A stretch of DNA of 44,294 nt from Kitasatospora aureofaciens (GCF_001188955.3 NZ_JPRF03000051.1:1-44294), one strand, 5' to 3'. Numbered from the stretch's first letter, positions 1-11,400 are shown. Numbers and translations are program-made. The notes: generated from the letters alone by a model not told the origin.

Positions 1-108
1 GCCGGCGCGGCCCCGGGCGCGCGCCTCGAAGGCGGCGCGCTGCTCGGGGGTGAGCCGGGCGAGGCGGTCCTCGCGGCCCCGGGGGTTGCGGCCTGCGGGG
101 TTGGTCAC
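1..108 (-). CDS. N-terminus of a further assembly-line protein, probably NRPS (partial, runs off left edge)
   Basis: Only the first 36 codons are in the window. They begin VTNPAGRNPRGREDRLARLT and continue with EQRAAFEARARG. A short basic stretch followed by an LTPEQRAxFExRxRG-type helix is a common leader before the first condensation domain of actinobacterial NRPS proteins, so I infer an NRPS. The GTG start at 106-108 overlaps the TGA stop (105-107) of the PKS gene, so the two are translationally coupled. In collinear order this protein would take the chain from the PKS module. The identity is a guess from 36 residues, but the gene start itself is well supported by the overlap. Confidence 0.55.
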   Translation of the reverse strand, partial: MTNPAGRNPRGREDRLARLTPEQRAAFEARARGRAG

Positions 109-3100
109 TGCTGCTCCAGTTCGGCGATGATGCGGTCTTCGATCTCGACGGCGAGGTCGGCGATGCGGCCGCCCTCGAAGAAGAGCCGGGCGGGGACGTC
201 GACCCCGAACTCGGCCCGCAGCCGGGCCGCGACCTGGGCGGCCAGCAGCGAGTGGCCGCCGAGCTCCAGGAAGTCGTCCTCCACCCCGACCCGGTCGAGG
301 CCGAGCAGTTCGGCGTAGATCTCGGCCAGGCGCTCCTCGGTCGCGGTGGCCGGGGCGGTGTACGGGGTGGCGAGCTCGGGGCGCGGCAGGGCGGCCGTCC
401 GGGGCAGGTCGGCGGCCGGGGCGGTGGAGGTGCGCAGTGTGCCGTCGGTGATCCCGGCGCCGACCCGGGCCACCACGGCCCGGCCGGCCGGGCCGTCGAG
501 CAGCGCGGCGAAGGCGCGGGCACCCTGCTCGGGGGTGAGCGCGCCGGCCAGCATCTCGGCCTGGAAGGCCCGCAGGGCCTCCGGGACCTCGGCCTGGCTG
601 GCCATGCCGACCCGGGCCCACATGTCCCAGTCGACGGCCACCGCGAACCGCTCGCCGCGCGCGGCCTCGGCCTCCGCGACGGCGGCCAGGTAGGCGTTGG
701 CGGCCGCGTAGTCGGACTGGCCGTAGGTCGGGATCAGGGTGGCGAGCGAGGAGCAGAGCACCAGCACCTCGGCCTCGCCGGGCCGCAGCGCGGCCAGCAG
801 GTGGCGCAGGCCGGCGGTCTTCGGGGCGAGCACCGCGCGCATGCTGTCGTCGGAGCGCAGCTCCACCGAGCCGCCGCCGGGCACACCGGCCGCGTGGATC
901 ACGCCGTCGATCCGTCCGAAGGCCGACCGGGCCTGCTCCAGCGCCCGGTCGAGCGATTCGGCGTCGGTGACGTCGGCGCGCACCGCCAGCACCTCGGCGC
1001 CGACCCCGCGCAGTCCGGCCAGGGCGGTCTCGGCGGCCTCGCCGCCGGTCCCGCGGCCGAGCAGGACGAGCCGGGCGACCCCGGCACCGGCCAGGTAGCG
1101 GGCCAGGGTCAGGCCGATCCCGCCGAGGCCGCCGGTGATCAGCCAGGTGCTGTCGGCGCGCACCCGGGCCGGGGCCGCGGGGACGGGCCGCTCGGCGCGC
1201 TCGACCGTGCGGGAGAGCAGGGCGCCGTCGCGCAGGGCGAGCAGCGGGGCGGGACCGGTGAGCACGGCGCGCACCACCGCGGTGGCGGCCGCCTCGTCCA
1301 GAGCGGCCCCGGCGGCGAGGTCGACCTGGGTGCAGCGCAGGTTGCGGTACTCCTCGCCGAACACCTGGACCGGGCCGCTGAGCAGGGCCGCGGCGGGCCG
1401 GGGCCGCTCGCCGGGGGCGGCCGGGAAGGCCCCGGCGGTCACCACGCCGAGCCGCACCTCGTGCACCACGCTCTCGGCGGACATCGCCCGGGCGAGGCGG
1501 ACCAGGCCGAAGTAGCCGTCGGTCTCGTCCGCGGTCTCGTCGAGCCCCCAGGCGTACAGGACGGCGGTGGGCGTGCGGACCAGGGCGCGCAGGTCGGCGA
1601 GCAGCTTGGCGTACTGGGCCGGGTCGGCCGGGTCGAGTTCGTAGACGCCCCGGCGCACCCGGCGGTACCCGGTGCCGGGCTGGACGGTGGTGACGATCTG
1701 GCCGCGCGCGGTCAGCAGGTCGACCAGCGGCTGGGCGGCGCCGGCCCGGTCCAGCAGGACCAGCCAGGTCTGCCGGCGCCCGCTCAGCGGGTCCTCCCCG
1801 GCCGGGCCGGTCAGCGGGTGCCAGCCGATGGTGGCGTGCACCGCGTCGGGATCCGAGGCGGGCAGCGCGGTGGCGGGCGCCCGTCCGGGGACGGTGGGCT
1901 CGATCCAGTGCGGCAGCCGCTCGAAGGGGTAGCCGGGCAGGTCGGCGGGGCGGGCCGCGGCGTCGAGCGGCTCCCAGTCGACCGGGGCGCCGTGCGTCCA
2001 CAGGCTGCCGAGGGCGAGCACGGCGCTGCCGGGCTCGTCCTCGGGGCCGCGGCGGCCGCGGGTGGGCAGTGGCGGCTGGGCGAGCCGCGGTGCGGCGGTG
2101 CCGTCGGCGGCCGAGCGGGCCAGGTCGGTCAGGACGCTGCCGGGGCCGGTCTCCACCAGCACCATCCGCTCGTCGAGCGCGGCCAGGCGGGTGAGTCCGT
2201 CGTGGAACCGGACCGGGGAGAGCATCTGGCGGGTCCAGTACCCGGGATCGGTGGCCTGCTCCGGGGTGATCCAGTCGCCGGTGAGGTTGGAGAGGAACGG
2301 CACGGTGGGCTCGCGCAGCGTCACCTTGGCCAGTTCGGCGGCGAACCGCTCGGCGGCCGGGGCGCACAGGGCGCTGTGGAAGGCCCGGTCCACCGGCAGG
2401 GCGAGGGCGCGCAGGCCGCGCTCGCCGAGTTCGGCGGCGGCGCGCTCGGCGGCCCCGGGAGTGCCGGACAGCACGGCGGCGGCCGGGCCGTTGACGGCGG
2501 CGAGGTCCAGGCCGTGCCGGGCGGCGAGGTCGGCGGCGGCCGCCTCGTCCAGCGGGACGGCCAGCATCGCGCCGGGCGCGGTGGCCTCCATCAGCCGGCC
2601 GCGGGCGGCGACCAGGGCGAGCGCCTCGGGCAGGTCGAGGACGCCGGAGAGCAACGCGGCGGTGTACTCGCCGAGGCTGTGGCCGAGCAGGGCGGCCGGG
2701 CGGACGCCCCAGTGCCGCCACAGGGCGGCCAGGGCGTGCCCGACCGCGAGGACGGCCGGCTGGGTGACGGAGCTGCGGCGCAGCTGCTCGGCGTCGCCGC
2801 TGCGGAGCAGTTCGACCAGGTCGAGGCCCAGGTGCGGGCGCAGCAGCTCGGAGGCCTCGTCCAGGGCGGTGCGGAACACCGGGTGCGCCGCGTGCAGGCC
2901 GAGGGCCATGCCCGGGTACTGGGCGCCCTGGCCGGGCAGCAGGAAGGCGACGGGCGCGGCGCCCTGCCCGGCGCGGGCCCGGACGGACTCCCGGCGGCCG
3001 CCCCCGCGCAGCGCGGCGATCGCGTCGGCGGTGTCGCGGGCGACCACGACCCGGCGCTGGACCAGTCGGCGGCGGCCGGTGCGCAGGGTGCGGGCGACGT

Positions 3101-4586
3101 CCGCGAGCGGGCGGTCCGGGTGGGCGGCGAGGTCCTCGGCGAGCCGCTCGGCGGCGGCGTCCAGGGCGGTGCCGGTGCGGGCGGACAGCGGCAGGGCGAC
3201 CGGGACGGCGGTCGGTCCGGCGGCCTCCCGGGCGGCGGCCGCGGGGGCCTGCTCCAGGATCACGTGGGCGTTGGTGCCGCCGATGCCGAAGGCGCTGACG
3301 GCGGCCCGGCGCGGGCCCTCGGAGACCGGCCAGTCGGTGAGGTCGGCGGGGACGAAGAACGGGCTGTCGGCCAGGCCGAGTCCAGGATTGACGGATTCGG
3401 CGTGCAGGCTGGCCGGGATCCGGCCGTTGCGGACGGCCAGGACGGCCTTGATCAGGCCGGTGACGCCCGCGGCGGTGTCCAGGTGGCCGAGGTTGGACTT
3501 GACCGAGCCGAGGCCGCACCAGCCGGTGGCCGAGCGCAGCTCGGCGTCCTGTTCGGCGCGGAAGGCGGCGGTGAGCGCCTCGACCTCGATCGGGTCGCCG
3601 ATCGGGGTGCCGGTGCCGTGCGCCTCGACGTAGCCGATGGTGTCCGGCGCGACGCCCGCGACGGACAGCGCCTCGCGGATCACCGCGGTCTGCCCGGCCA
3701 CCCCGGGAGCGGTGTAACCCGCCTTGTTGGCGCCGTCGTTGTTGACGGCCGAGCCGAGGATGACGGCGTGCACCCGGTCGCCGTCGGCGAGCGCGTCGGC
3801 GAGGCGCTTGAGCACCACGACGCCCGCGCCGTTGCCGAAGACCGTGCCGGCCGCCTCGGCACCGAAGGGCCGGCAGTGCCCGTCCGGGGACTCGATGCCG
3901 CCGGGCACCGGCAGGTAGCCGGAGCGGTGCGGCACGGTGACGGTGACGCCGCCGGCCAGGGCGAGGTCGCACTCTTCGGAGAGCAGGCTCTGCACCGCGA
4001 GGTGCACCGCCACCAGCGAGGTCGAGCAGGCGGTCTGCACGCTGACCGCCGGCCCGCGCAGGTTGAGCTTGTACGCGGCCCGGGCGGCCAGCTGGTCGGG
4101 CTGGTTGCCCTGGAAGAGCATCGGCACGCCGAGTGAGTCCCGCAGGTCGGTGCGCGGCAGCAGGTTGTGGATCAGGTAGGTGCTCAGCAGCGATCCGGCG
4201 TAGACCGCGACCGGCCCGCGCGCCCGGTCGGGGTCGCAGCCCGCGTCCTCCAGGGCCGCCCAGGCGCACTCCAGGAAGATCCGCTGCTGGGGGTCGATGA
4301 CCGAGGCTTCCAGCGCGTTGTAGCCGAACAGCTGGGAGTCGAAGCCGGCGACGTCCGACAGCACGCCCTTGGCGGCCACGTACCCGGGCTTGCCCGACTC
4401 CTCGTCCGGCACTCCGTCGGCCCGCAGCTCCTCCGGGCCGAAGCGGCTGATCGCCTCGGTGCCGGCGGCCAGCAGCTCCCACAGCGCGTCGACGGAATCG
4501 GCTCCGGGGAAGCGGCCCGCGAGGCCGACGACGGCGACCCGGCCGTCGGTCTCGGCCGCGTCGGGAAGGACCGGCTGTGCGTTCAA
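105..4586 (-). CDS. Type I modular polyketide synthase, KS-AT-KR-ACP
   Basis: This 1493-residue single extension module adds a malonyl unit and reduces the resulting ketone. The ketosynthase (about 15-445) has Cys187 in TACSTS, His323 in EAHGTGTPIGDP and His368 in KSNLGHLD. The acyltransferase (about 545-840) has Ser637 in GHSLGE and an AFHS motif at 735-738, which fits malonyl-CoA rather than methylmalonyl-CoA (YASH). The ketoreductase (about 920-1370) has the NADPH loop TGGLGGIG near 1151, Lys1256, Ser1279/1280, Tyr1293 and Asn1297. It lacks both the LDD signature of B-type and the Trp of A-type KRs, so stereochemistry is not predicted. The carrier domain has Ser1446 in a PCP-like GGHSLLA. 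No DH, ER or TE is present. The start is TTG at 4584-4586, chosen because GGAGAA lies six bases upstream and the protein begins just before the KS. It lies between the AspH-type gene and the next assembly-line gene. Confidence 0.95.
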   Translation of the reverse strand: MNAQPVLPDAAETDGRVAVVGLAGRFPGADSVDALWELLAAGTEAISRFGPEELRADGVPDEESGKPGYVAAKGVLSDVAGFDSQLFGYNALEASVIDPQQRIFLECAWAALEDAGCDPDRARGPVAVYAGSLLSTYLIHNLLPRTDLRDSLGVPMLFQGNQPDQLAARAAYKLNLRGPAVSVQTACSTSLVAVHLAVQSLLSEECDLALAGGVTVTVPHRSGYLPVPGGIESPDGHCRPFGAEAAGTVFGNGAGVVVLKRLADALADGDRVHAVILGSAVNNDGANKAGYTAPGVAGQTAVIREALSVAGVAPDTIGYVEAHGTGTPIGDPIEVEALTAAFRAEQDAELRSATGWCGLGSVKSNLGHLDTAAGVTGLIKAVLAVRNGRIPASLHAESVNPGLGLADSPFFVPADLTDWPVSEGPRRAAVSAFGIGGTNAHVILEQAPAAAAREAAGPTAVPVALPLSARTGTALDAAAERLAEDLAAHPDRPLADVARTLRTGRRRLVQRRVVVARDTADAIAALRGGGRRESVRARAGQGAAPVAFLLPGQGAQYPGMALGLHAAHPVFRTALDEASELLRPHLGLDLVELLRSGDAEQLRRSSVTQPAVLAVGHALAALWRHWGVRPAALLGHSLGEYTAALLSGVLDLPEALALVAARGRLMEATAPGAMLAVPLDEAAAADLAARHGLDLAAVNGPAAAVLSGTPGAAERAAAELGERGLRALALPVDRAFHSALCAPAAERFAAELAKVTLREPTVPFLSNLTGDWITPEQATDPGYWTRQMLSPVRFHDGLTRLAALDERMVLVETGPGSVLTDLARSAADGTAAPRLAQPPLPTRGRRGPEDEPGSAVLALGSLWTHGAPVDWEPLDAAARPADLPGYPFERLPHWIEPTVPGRAPATALPASDPDAVHATIGWHPLTGPAGEDPLSGRRQTWLVLLDRAGAAQPLVDLLTARGQIVTTVQPGTGYRRVRRGVYELDPADPAQYAKLLADLRALVRTPTAVLYAWGLDETADETDGYFGLVRLARAMSAESVVHEVRLGVVTAGAFPAAPGERPRPAAALLSGPVQVFGEEYRNLRCTQVDLAAGAALDEAAATAVVRAVLTGPAPLLALRDGALLSRTVERAERPVPAAPARVRADSTWLITGGLGGIGLTLARYLAGAGVARLVLLGRGTGGEAAETALAGLRGVGAEVLAVRADVTDAESLDRALEQARSAFGRIDGVIHAAGVPGGGSVELRSDDSMRAVLAPKTAGLRHLLAALRPGEAEVLVLCSSLATLIPTYGQSDYAAANAYLAAVAEAEAARGERFAVAVDWDMWARVGMASQAEVPEALRAFQAEMLAGALTPEQGARAFAALLDGPAGRAVVARVGAGITDGTLRTSTAPAADLPRTAALPRPELATPYTAPATATEERLAEIYAELLGLDRVGVEDDFLELGGHSLLAAQVAARLRAEFGVDVPARLFFEGGRIADLAVEIEDRIIAELEQQ

Positions 4587-4664
4587 GGTGTTCTCCGTGG
4601 TGTGGTGGGCTCCGCGCGCGGCGGGGCGGGCAGGACCGGGGGCGACCGGGTACGGGGCCGGGGC

Positions 4665-5402
4665 TCAGACCGCCATCAGGTAGCGCTGGAAGCGGGGCAT
4701 GAGGATCTCCAGGGCCCGGACCTCGACGGGCGTCAGCTCGGGGTGCCAGACGTCCCAGAGCAGGACGGCGCGCTGCTGGGTGCCCTTGTTCCACGCCTCG
4801 TGGATGAAGCTGTCGTCGAAGAGGATGACCTTGCCCTCCTCCCAGCCGCGCTCGTCGTCGGCGACCTTGATGGCGCAGCCGGGCGGGACGATCAGCGGCA
4901 GGTGCGCGGTGAGCAGCAGGTTCACGCCGCCGGTGTGCGGGGTGATGTGCACGCCGGGGTTGAGGATGGTGAACATGCCGTCGCGCGGGCCGTGCGGGGT
5001 CGCGGACACGGCGGCGTGGGTCTCGGGGCAGCGCTCGCGGACCTCGTCGCGCCACTCCCCGTTGCGGTAGAGCTGGTAGGTGTCCCAGCCCTGCCAGCCG
5101 AGCTCCTTGGTGTACAGGTCCTCGTACGGGGCGAAGCGGGCCTGTTCCTCGCGCAGCGCCAGGAACTCCGCCTTGATCGCCTCGTACGACTCCTCCACCC
5201 GTGCCACCCACGGCAGTTCGGCGGTGTCGTGCCAGGGCAGGGCGCTGATCCCGGGGAAGAACAGCCGGGTCGGTTCCTGGTCCTCGTGCAGGTACTCGGG
5301 AGCCTGCTCCCCGGTGAGGATGCGCAGGCACTCCTCGACCCGCTCCAGCCCCTCGGTGCCGAGGGCGCCGTGCAGCTCCATCATCACGCTCTGGACGTCC
5401 AT
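4665..5402 (-). CDS. Aspartyl/asparaginyl beta-hydroxylase (AspH) family Fe(II)/2-oxoglutarate dioxygenase
   Basis: This 245-residue protein matches the AspH fold family, which hydroxylates the beta-carbon of an amino-acid residue using Fe(II), O2 and 2-oxoglutarate. The iron ligands are His156 (ITPHTGG) and His201 (FDDSFIHEAWN). Arg211 follows ten residues later, the spacing expected for the 2-oxoglutarate-binding Arg, and DVWHPELTP comes after it. His167 (LTAHLPL) fits another active-site His. From memory, human AspH has Arg two residues before that His; here it is Thr165. The gene starts 4 bp after the two-module NRPS stop and precedes the PKS by 78 bp, so it belongs to the core operon. 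The likely substrate is a carrier-bound or free Asp, Asn or similar residue of the peptide. The family assignment is firm; the substrate is inferred. Confidence 0.88.
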   Translation of the reverse strand: MDVQSVMMELHGALGTEGLERVEECLRILTGEQAPEYLHEDQEPTRLFFPGISALPWHDTAELPWVARVEESYEAIKAEFLALREEQARFAPYEDLYTKELGWQGWDTYQLYRNGEWRDEVRERCPETHAAVSATPHGPRDGMFTILNPGVHITPHTGGVNLLLTAHLPLIVPPGCAIKVADDERGWEEGKVILFDDSFIHEAWNKGTQQRAVLLWDVWHPELTPVEVRALEILMPRFQRYLMAV

Positions 5403-5406
5403 GGTT

Positions 5407-8400
5407 TCAGTCCCTCCCTGTCGGTGTGTACTGGTCGGCGGTGTCCGCCCCCTCGGCCCGGTCGCGGGCCTCGCGGCGGGCCCTGGCCCGGGCGCGGACG
5501 GCGTTCTGCCGCCGTTCGCCGCGCGGTTCGGCGGCTGCGGCCGGGGTCCGGTCGCCCGTGCTGCCGGTGCCGTCGGTGAGGCCGGCCGCGAACTCGGCGA
5601 TGGTCGGCCGGCCGAAGACGTCGACCAGCCGGACCGGCCGGTTGAGCCGGCGGGCCAGCTCCAGCTGGAGCCGGGCGGCCAGCAGCGAGTCGCCGCCGGC
5701 TTCGAAGAAGTTGGTGTGCCGGCCCACCGGGCCGCCGCCCAGCAACTGTTGCCAGGCGTCGGCGACGAGCTGTTCGACGCCGGCCAGCGGGGTGGCGTCG
5801 GTGGGCCGCGCGGCGGCCCCGGGGAGCGGCAGCCGGGCCCGGTCCCGCTTGTTGGTGCGGGTCCTGGGCAGGGCGTCCAGCAGCATCACGGTGTCCGGCA
5901 CCACCGCGGCGGGCAGCCGTTCGGCGAGGTGGGTCCGCAGGTCGGCGCCGGTGACCCCGGGCGCGGCGACCGCGTAGCCCACCAGCCGTCGGGCCGGACC
6001 CTCGCCGTGCGCGGCGGCCGCGGCCTCGCGCACCCCGGGGTGCAGCTCCAGCAGGGCTTCGATCTCCTCCAGCTCGATCCGGTTGCCGCGGATCTTGAGC
6101 TGGCTTCCGATCCGGCCGGTGAACGCCAGTTCGCCGTCCGGCAGCCGGCGGCCGAGGTCCCCGGTGCGGTACAGCCGGCCGCCGTCCTCCCAGGGGTCGG
6201 CGACGTACGCCCGGGCGCTCTCCTCGGGGCGGCGGTGGTAGGAGCCGGCCAGCAGGTCGCTGCGCAGGTGGATCTCGCCGACCACCCCGACCGGGCAGAG
6301 CCGGCCGCGGTGGTCCAGGACGACCGCCTCGCGGCCCGGGATGGGCAGGCCGATCGGCACCCCGGTGGGGAACTCCTCGCCCGGCGCCAGCTCGCGGTGG
6401 GTCGCCAGCACGCACTCGGTGGGCCCGTACAGGTTGTGCAGCCGGGGCCGGTCGGGGCGGTGCGCCCAGGTGGCGGCCAGGGCCACCGGGAGCACCTCGC
6501 CGGCCATCAGGACGTGTTCCAGGTCGGGCAGTCGCGTCCCGGTCGCGTCCAGTGCCTCGGTGACCAGCTGGAAGAAGGCCGGGACGGTCTGGATCTGGGT
6601 GATCCGCTCGGCCCTCAGCCACTCGGCCACCGCGAGCGGGTCGCGGCGCAGTCCGTCCGGCGGCAGGCAGAGCACCGCCCCCGAGCAGAGCGCGGCGAAC
6701 ACCTCGGTGTAGGCGGCGTCGTATGTGAACGGCGCCCACTGGGCGATCCGGCTGTCCGGCCGGATGCCGAAGCGTTCGCGCTGCCAGTCGGCGAACTGGG
6801 CGAGCGCGGCGTGCGGCAGGGCGATGCCCTTGGGGGTGCCGGTGGAACCGGAGGTGTAGACCAGGCAGAGCGGGTCGCCGGGGGCCGCGGGGGAGGCGAC
6901 CGGGGCGGGGCCGGCGGGGGCTCCGGTGTCCGGCGGGCACGGGTCGAGGGTCTCGACCGGGACGCCGGCGAAGTCCCCGCCGTCCCCGCGCAGCCCGGGG
7001 CGGCGGGCGAGCGCCGTCTCGGCGGCCAGCAGGCAGACCGGTTCCGCGTCGGCCAGCAGGGTCGTCAGCCGGGCGTCCGGGTCGGCCGGGTCGAGCACCG
7101 CGAAGGCGGCGCCGGTCTTGGCCACGCCGAGGATCGCGGCGGTCTGCACCGGACCGGCGGGCAGCAGCACCGAGACGAACCGGCCGGGTCCGGCGCCGTG
7201 CGCCAGCAGCCGGGTCGCGACGGCGTCGCTCCAGGCGTCCAGCTGTCGGTAGTCGACCGTCAGGCCGTAGGCGCGGATCGCGGGGGCGTCCGGGTGGGCG
7301 GCCGCCCGGGCCCGGAACAGCTCGGCGACCGACCGGGCGTACTCGGCGCGCACCCGGCCGGCCGGGCGGCCCGGAGCGGGGGCGGGCAGTCCCGGGTCGG
7401 CGAGCTCGACCGCGTCCAGCGGGGCGTCGGGCGCGGCCAGGGCGGCCCGCAGCAGGGTGTCGAAGTGCCGGGCGAACCGGGTGGCGAAGTCCGGGCCGAA
7501 GCGGTCGGCGGCGTACTCCAGCCCGCCGTCGATCCGGTCGGCGTGCTCGTCCAGGGCCAGCGTGAGGTCGTACTTGGCGGTGCCGGTGGGCAGTTGCCGC
7601 AGCACGCCGGTGGCCCCGCCCAGCCGGACCGCGGTCGGCGGCGCGGCCTGGAACACCAGTGAGGCCTGCGCCAGACTGGGCCGGCCCGGCTCGCGGGGCA
7701 GTCCGAGGCCGGCCACCAGCCGGTCGAAGGCGACCAGCGGACGGCCCAGGTCGGCCGCCAGCGCTCCGCCGGTGCGGGCGACCAGCTCGGCGAAGGAGGG
7801 TGTGCCGGACAGGTCCACCCGCACCGGCAGGGTGTTCACCAGGGAGCCGACCAGCGGCTCCAGTTCGGGCCGGTCCCGGTTGGCCGCGGGGACCCCGACG
7901 ACCACGTCGTCGCTGCCCGCGTAGCGGCCCAGCAGGGCCGCGTACACCGTGAGCAGCAGGGTGAACGGCGTGGTGCGAAGGCGCGCCGCGCCCTCGCGCA
8001 GCCCGGCCGTCACCGCCGGTGCCAGCGCGACCGGAAGGGTCGCGCCGGAACCGGCCGGGCGGGTCAGCGCGGGCACGTCGGTGGGCAGGTTTAGCACCCC
8101 GGGGTGCCCGTCGAGCCGCTCCAGCCAGTACGCCAGCTGCTGCTGACGCTCCGTCACAGCTTCCTTGGCGGCGAGGTCGGCCGCGTGGTCGGCGAAGCCC
8201 AGCTCCAGGGCGGGCGGCGGTTCGGCCAGGCCGAGGCGCGCGGCGTAGAGCGCGGCCAGCTCGCGCACGGCCACCCCGATGGACCAGCCGTCCACCGCGA
8301 GGTGGTGCGCGGTGCACAGCAGCACCGAGCGCTCCGGCCCGGTCCGGACCAGGGTGAGCCGCAGCAGGGGTCCGGCGGCCAGGTCGAAGGGCCGGACCGC

Positions 8401-11400
8401 CTCGGCACGGGCGAGCGCGGGCACCTCCCCGGGCGTCGCATCCAGGACGGCGAGGGCCGGTGCGGCGGTCGGCGCCAGCAGCAGGACGGGGCCCTCCTCG
8501 CGCAGGTCGCACCGGGCGGCCAGCACCGGGTGGCGCGCCACCAGGTCGGCGAAGGCGCCCTGGAGGGCGTCTCGGTCCACCGGACCGGTCAGCTCCAGCT
8601 CGGCCGGCAGGTGGTAGGCGGGCGATTCCGGGTCGAGCCGGTGCAGCAGCCACAGCTGTCGTTGCTGGTCGGTCATCGGGACAGTGTCGGGTGCGGGGCG
8701 GGCGGTGCGGCCGGCCGGGGCGGCCGCAGCGGCGGCCGCCGGGGTACGGGCCAGTGCGGCCGGGGTGGGGTCGGTGTAGAACTCGGCGAGCGAGGGCGCG
8801 CCGCCGAACCGGGCCCGGACCCGGCCGAGCAGGCGGCTGGCGGCGATGGAGTTGCCGCCCGCGGCGAAGAAGTCGTCGGCGGTGCCCACCCGTTCGGCCG
8901 GCAGGCCCAGCACCTCCGCCCAGAGCGCGACGGCGGCCCGCTCGGCCGCGGTGACCGGCTCGGTCCGCTGTGCGGCGGCGAACTCCCCGACCCGGCGCAG
9001 CAGTTCGGGCCGGTCCACCTTGCCGCTGGTGTTCAGCGGCAGTGCGGGCAGCACGGCGATCGTGCCGGGCACGGCGGCCGCGGGCAGCCGCTCGCGCAGG
9101 TGGCGGCGCAGCGACTCGGGCAGGCCGTCGTCCTTGGCCCGGACGGTGACGAAGGCGACCAGCCGGGGGCCGGCCGGCTGCTGCCGGTCCACGACCACGG
9201 CCGCCTGGCGGACCGCGGGGTGGGCGGTCAGCAGGGACTCCACCTCGCCGACCTCGATCCGGTGGCCGAGGATCTTGACCTGCTGGTCGGCCCGGCCGAG
9301 CACCAGGATCCGGCCGTCCGGAAGGTGCCGCGCCAGGTCGCCGGTGCGGTAGACGGTGCCGCCGGCCGGGTCCACCGGGTCGGGCACGAAGGCGGCGGCG
9401 GTGAGCTCGGGGCGGTTGCGGTACCCGGCGGTCACGCCGGCCCCGCCGATCACCAGCTCGCCGACGGCGCCGCGCGGCACCGGGCGCAGCCGCCGGTCGA
9501 GTACGTAGCAGACCGTGCGCGCGACCGGGCGGCCGACCGTGACGGGCTCGCCGGAGCGAACCCGTCCGACGGTGGACCAGATGGTGGTCTCGGTGGGCCC
9601 GTACAGGTTCCACAGCTCGGCGCAGCGGGTCAGCAGCCGTTCGGCGAGGTCGCCGTCCAGGGCCTCGCCACCGCACAGCGCCCGCAGGCCGGGCCGCCCC
9701 GGCCAGCCGCCGTCCAGCAGTCCGCGCCAGAGCGAGGGAGTGGCCTGCATCACGGTGGCGCCGCTGCTCTCCAGCAGGGCGCCGAGCGCCTCGGCGTCCC
9801 GGACGCTCGCGCGCGGGGCGACCACGACCCGGCCGCCGGCCAGCAGCGGGGCGAACAGTTCCAGGACCGATATGTCGAAGGTGATCGAGGTGACGGCGAG
9901 CAGGGTGTCCTCGGGACCGAGGCCCGGCTCGGCGGAGACCACGCTGTGCAGCAGGTTGGCCACGCAGCCGTGCGGGACCGCGACGCCCTTGGGCAGCCCG
10001 GTGGAGCCCGAGGTGTACATCAGGTAGGCGAGGTCCTCGGGGGCCGGGCCGGGCGGCGGGGCCGCGGACGGCTCCGGTCCGTCGGCCAGCAGCGCGGCCG
10101 GGTCGGCGGCGGGCAGGCCCGGCACGCCGTCGCCGATCAGCAGCCGGGCGCCGCTGTCGGTGAGCACGTGCTCGGCGCGCGCGGCGGGCATGGCCCCGTC
10201 CAGCGGGACGAGGGCGGCCCCGGCCCGCCAGATGCCGACGATCAGCGGCACCAGCGCGGCGTCGCGGTCCACTCGCAGGGCCACCCGGTCGCCGGGCAGC
10301 ACGCCGTGACGGGTGGTCAGCCGGTGGGCGACCCGGTCGGCGGCCGCGTCGGCGCCGGCCCGGGTGAAGGCGGCGCCGGGGGACTCGACGGCCGGGGCGG
10401 TGCCGTCCCGCCGGGCGAGCTCTGCCAGTGCCGCGGGGACGGTGGCCCAGGCGCGCCCGCCGTCCGGTGCCCGGTTGAACTCCGTCAGGACCTGGTAGCG
10501 GCGCGGCTCGGAGAGCACCGGCAGTTCGGTCAGCGGCCGGTCCGGGTCGGCGACGGCGGCTTCCAGCAGGCACAGCAGCGAGTCCGCGAAGTCGGCCGCC
10601 GTCTCCGGGGCGAGCAGCGCGGTGCGGTACTCCAGGGTGGCGTCCAGTGCGCCCGAGGGGCGCGGCCGGAGGAAGAAGGTCAGGTCGTACTTGGCGGTGC
10701 CGCTGTGCGAGGGTGCGGGGGTGGTCCGGACGCCGGGCAGCTCCAGGGTGGTGGTGGGGCCGCTGTGGAAGGAGTACATCAGCTGGAACAGCGGGGTCCG
10801 TCCGCCGGCGGCCCGGCCGAGGCGCTCCACCACCAGGTCGAAGGGGGTGTCCCGGTGCCGGAGGTCGGCCTTCAGCTGCTGCCGCGTGCGGGCCAGGGCC
10901 TGCCGGAAGCCGGGTTCGCCGCCGAGGTCGGTGCGGTGGGCCACGATGTTGAGCAGCGGGCCGACCACGCCCCCCAGGGCGGTCCGGTTGCGGGTCGCCA
11001 CCGGCATGCCGACCACCACGTCGTCCTGGCCGGTCCAGCGGGCGGCGGTGGCGCAGAAGGCGGTCAGCAGCACCGTGGACAGGCTGGCGAGTTCGGCCCG
11101 GCCGAAGGCACTGAGCCGGGCCGCCAGTTCGGCGGGGACGGTGAAGTGGTGCAGTGCCCCGGCGACCGGGTCGCCGCCCAGACCGGGGTCGGTGGGCAGG
11201 TCGGCGGTGGGCAGTTCCCCGGCGAGCCGGGACGTCCAGTGGTCGAGCCCGCCGCCGTCACCGGCCTCGGCGCGCTGCCAGGCGGCGTAGTCGCCGAAGT
11301 CGGGGCCGCCGGCCGGGGCGGGGGCCCCGGTGCCGGGCTCGGCGGCGTAGCAGGCGCCGAGGGATTCCAGGAAGACGCCGAAGCCCCAGGCGTCGACCAC

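Noticed and set aside
252..4136. Very long plus-strand open frame opposite the PKS gene
   Set aside because: It is a Gly/Gln/Ala-rich antisense shadow with no domain; the minus-strand PKS with intact catalytic motifs explains the region. The same applies to the long frames opposite both NRPS genes.
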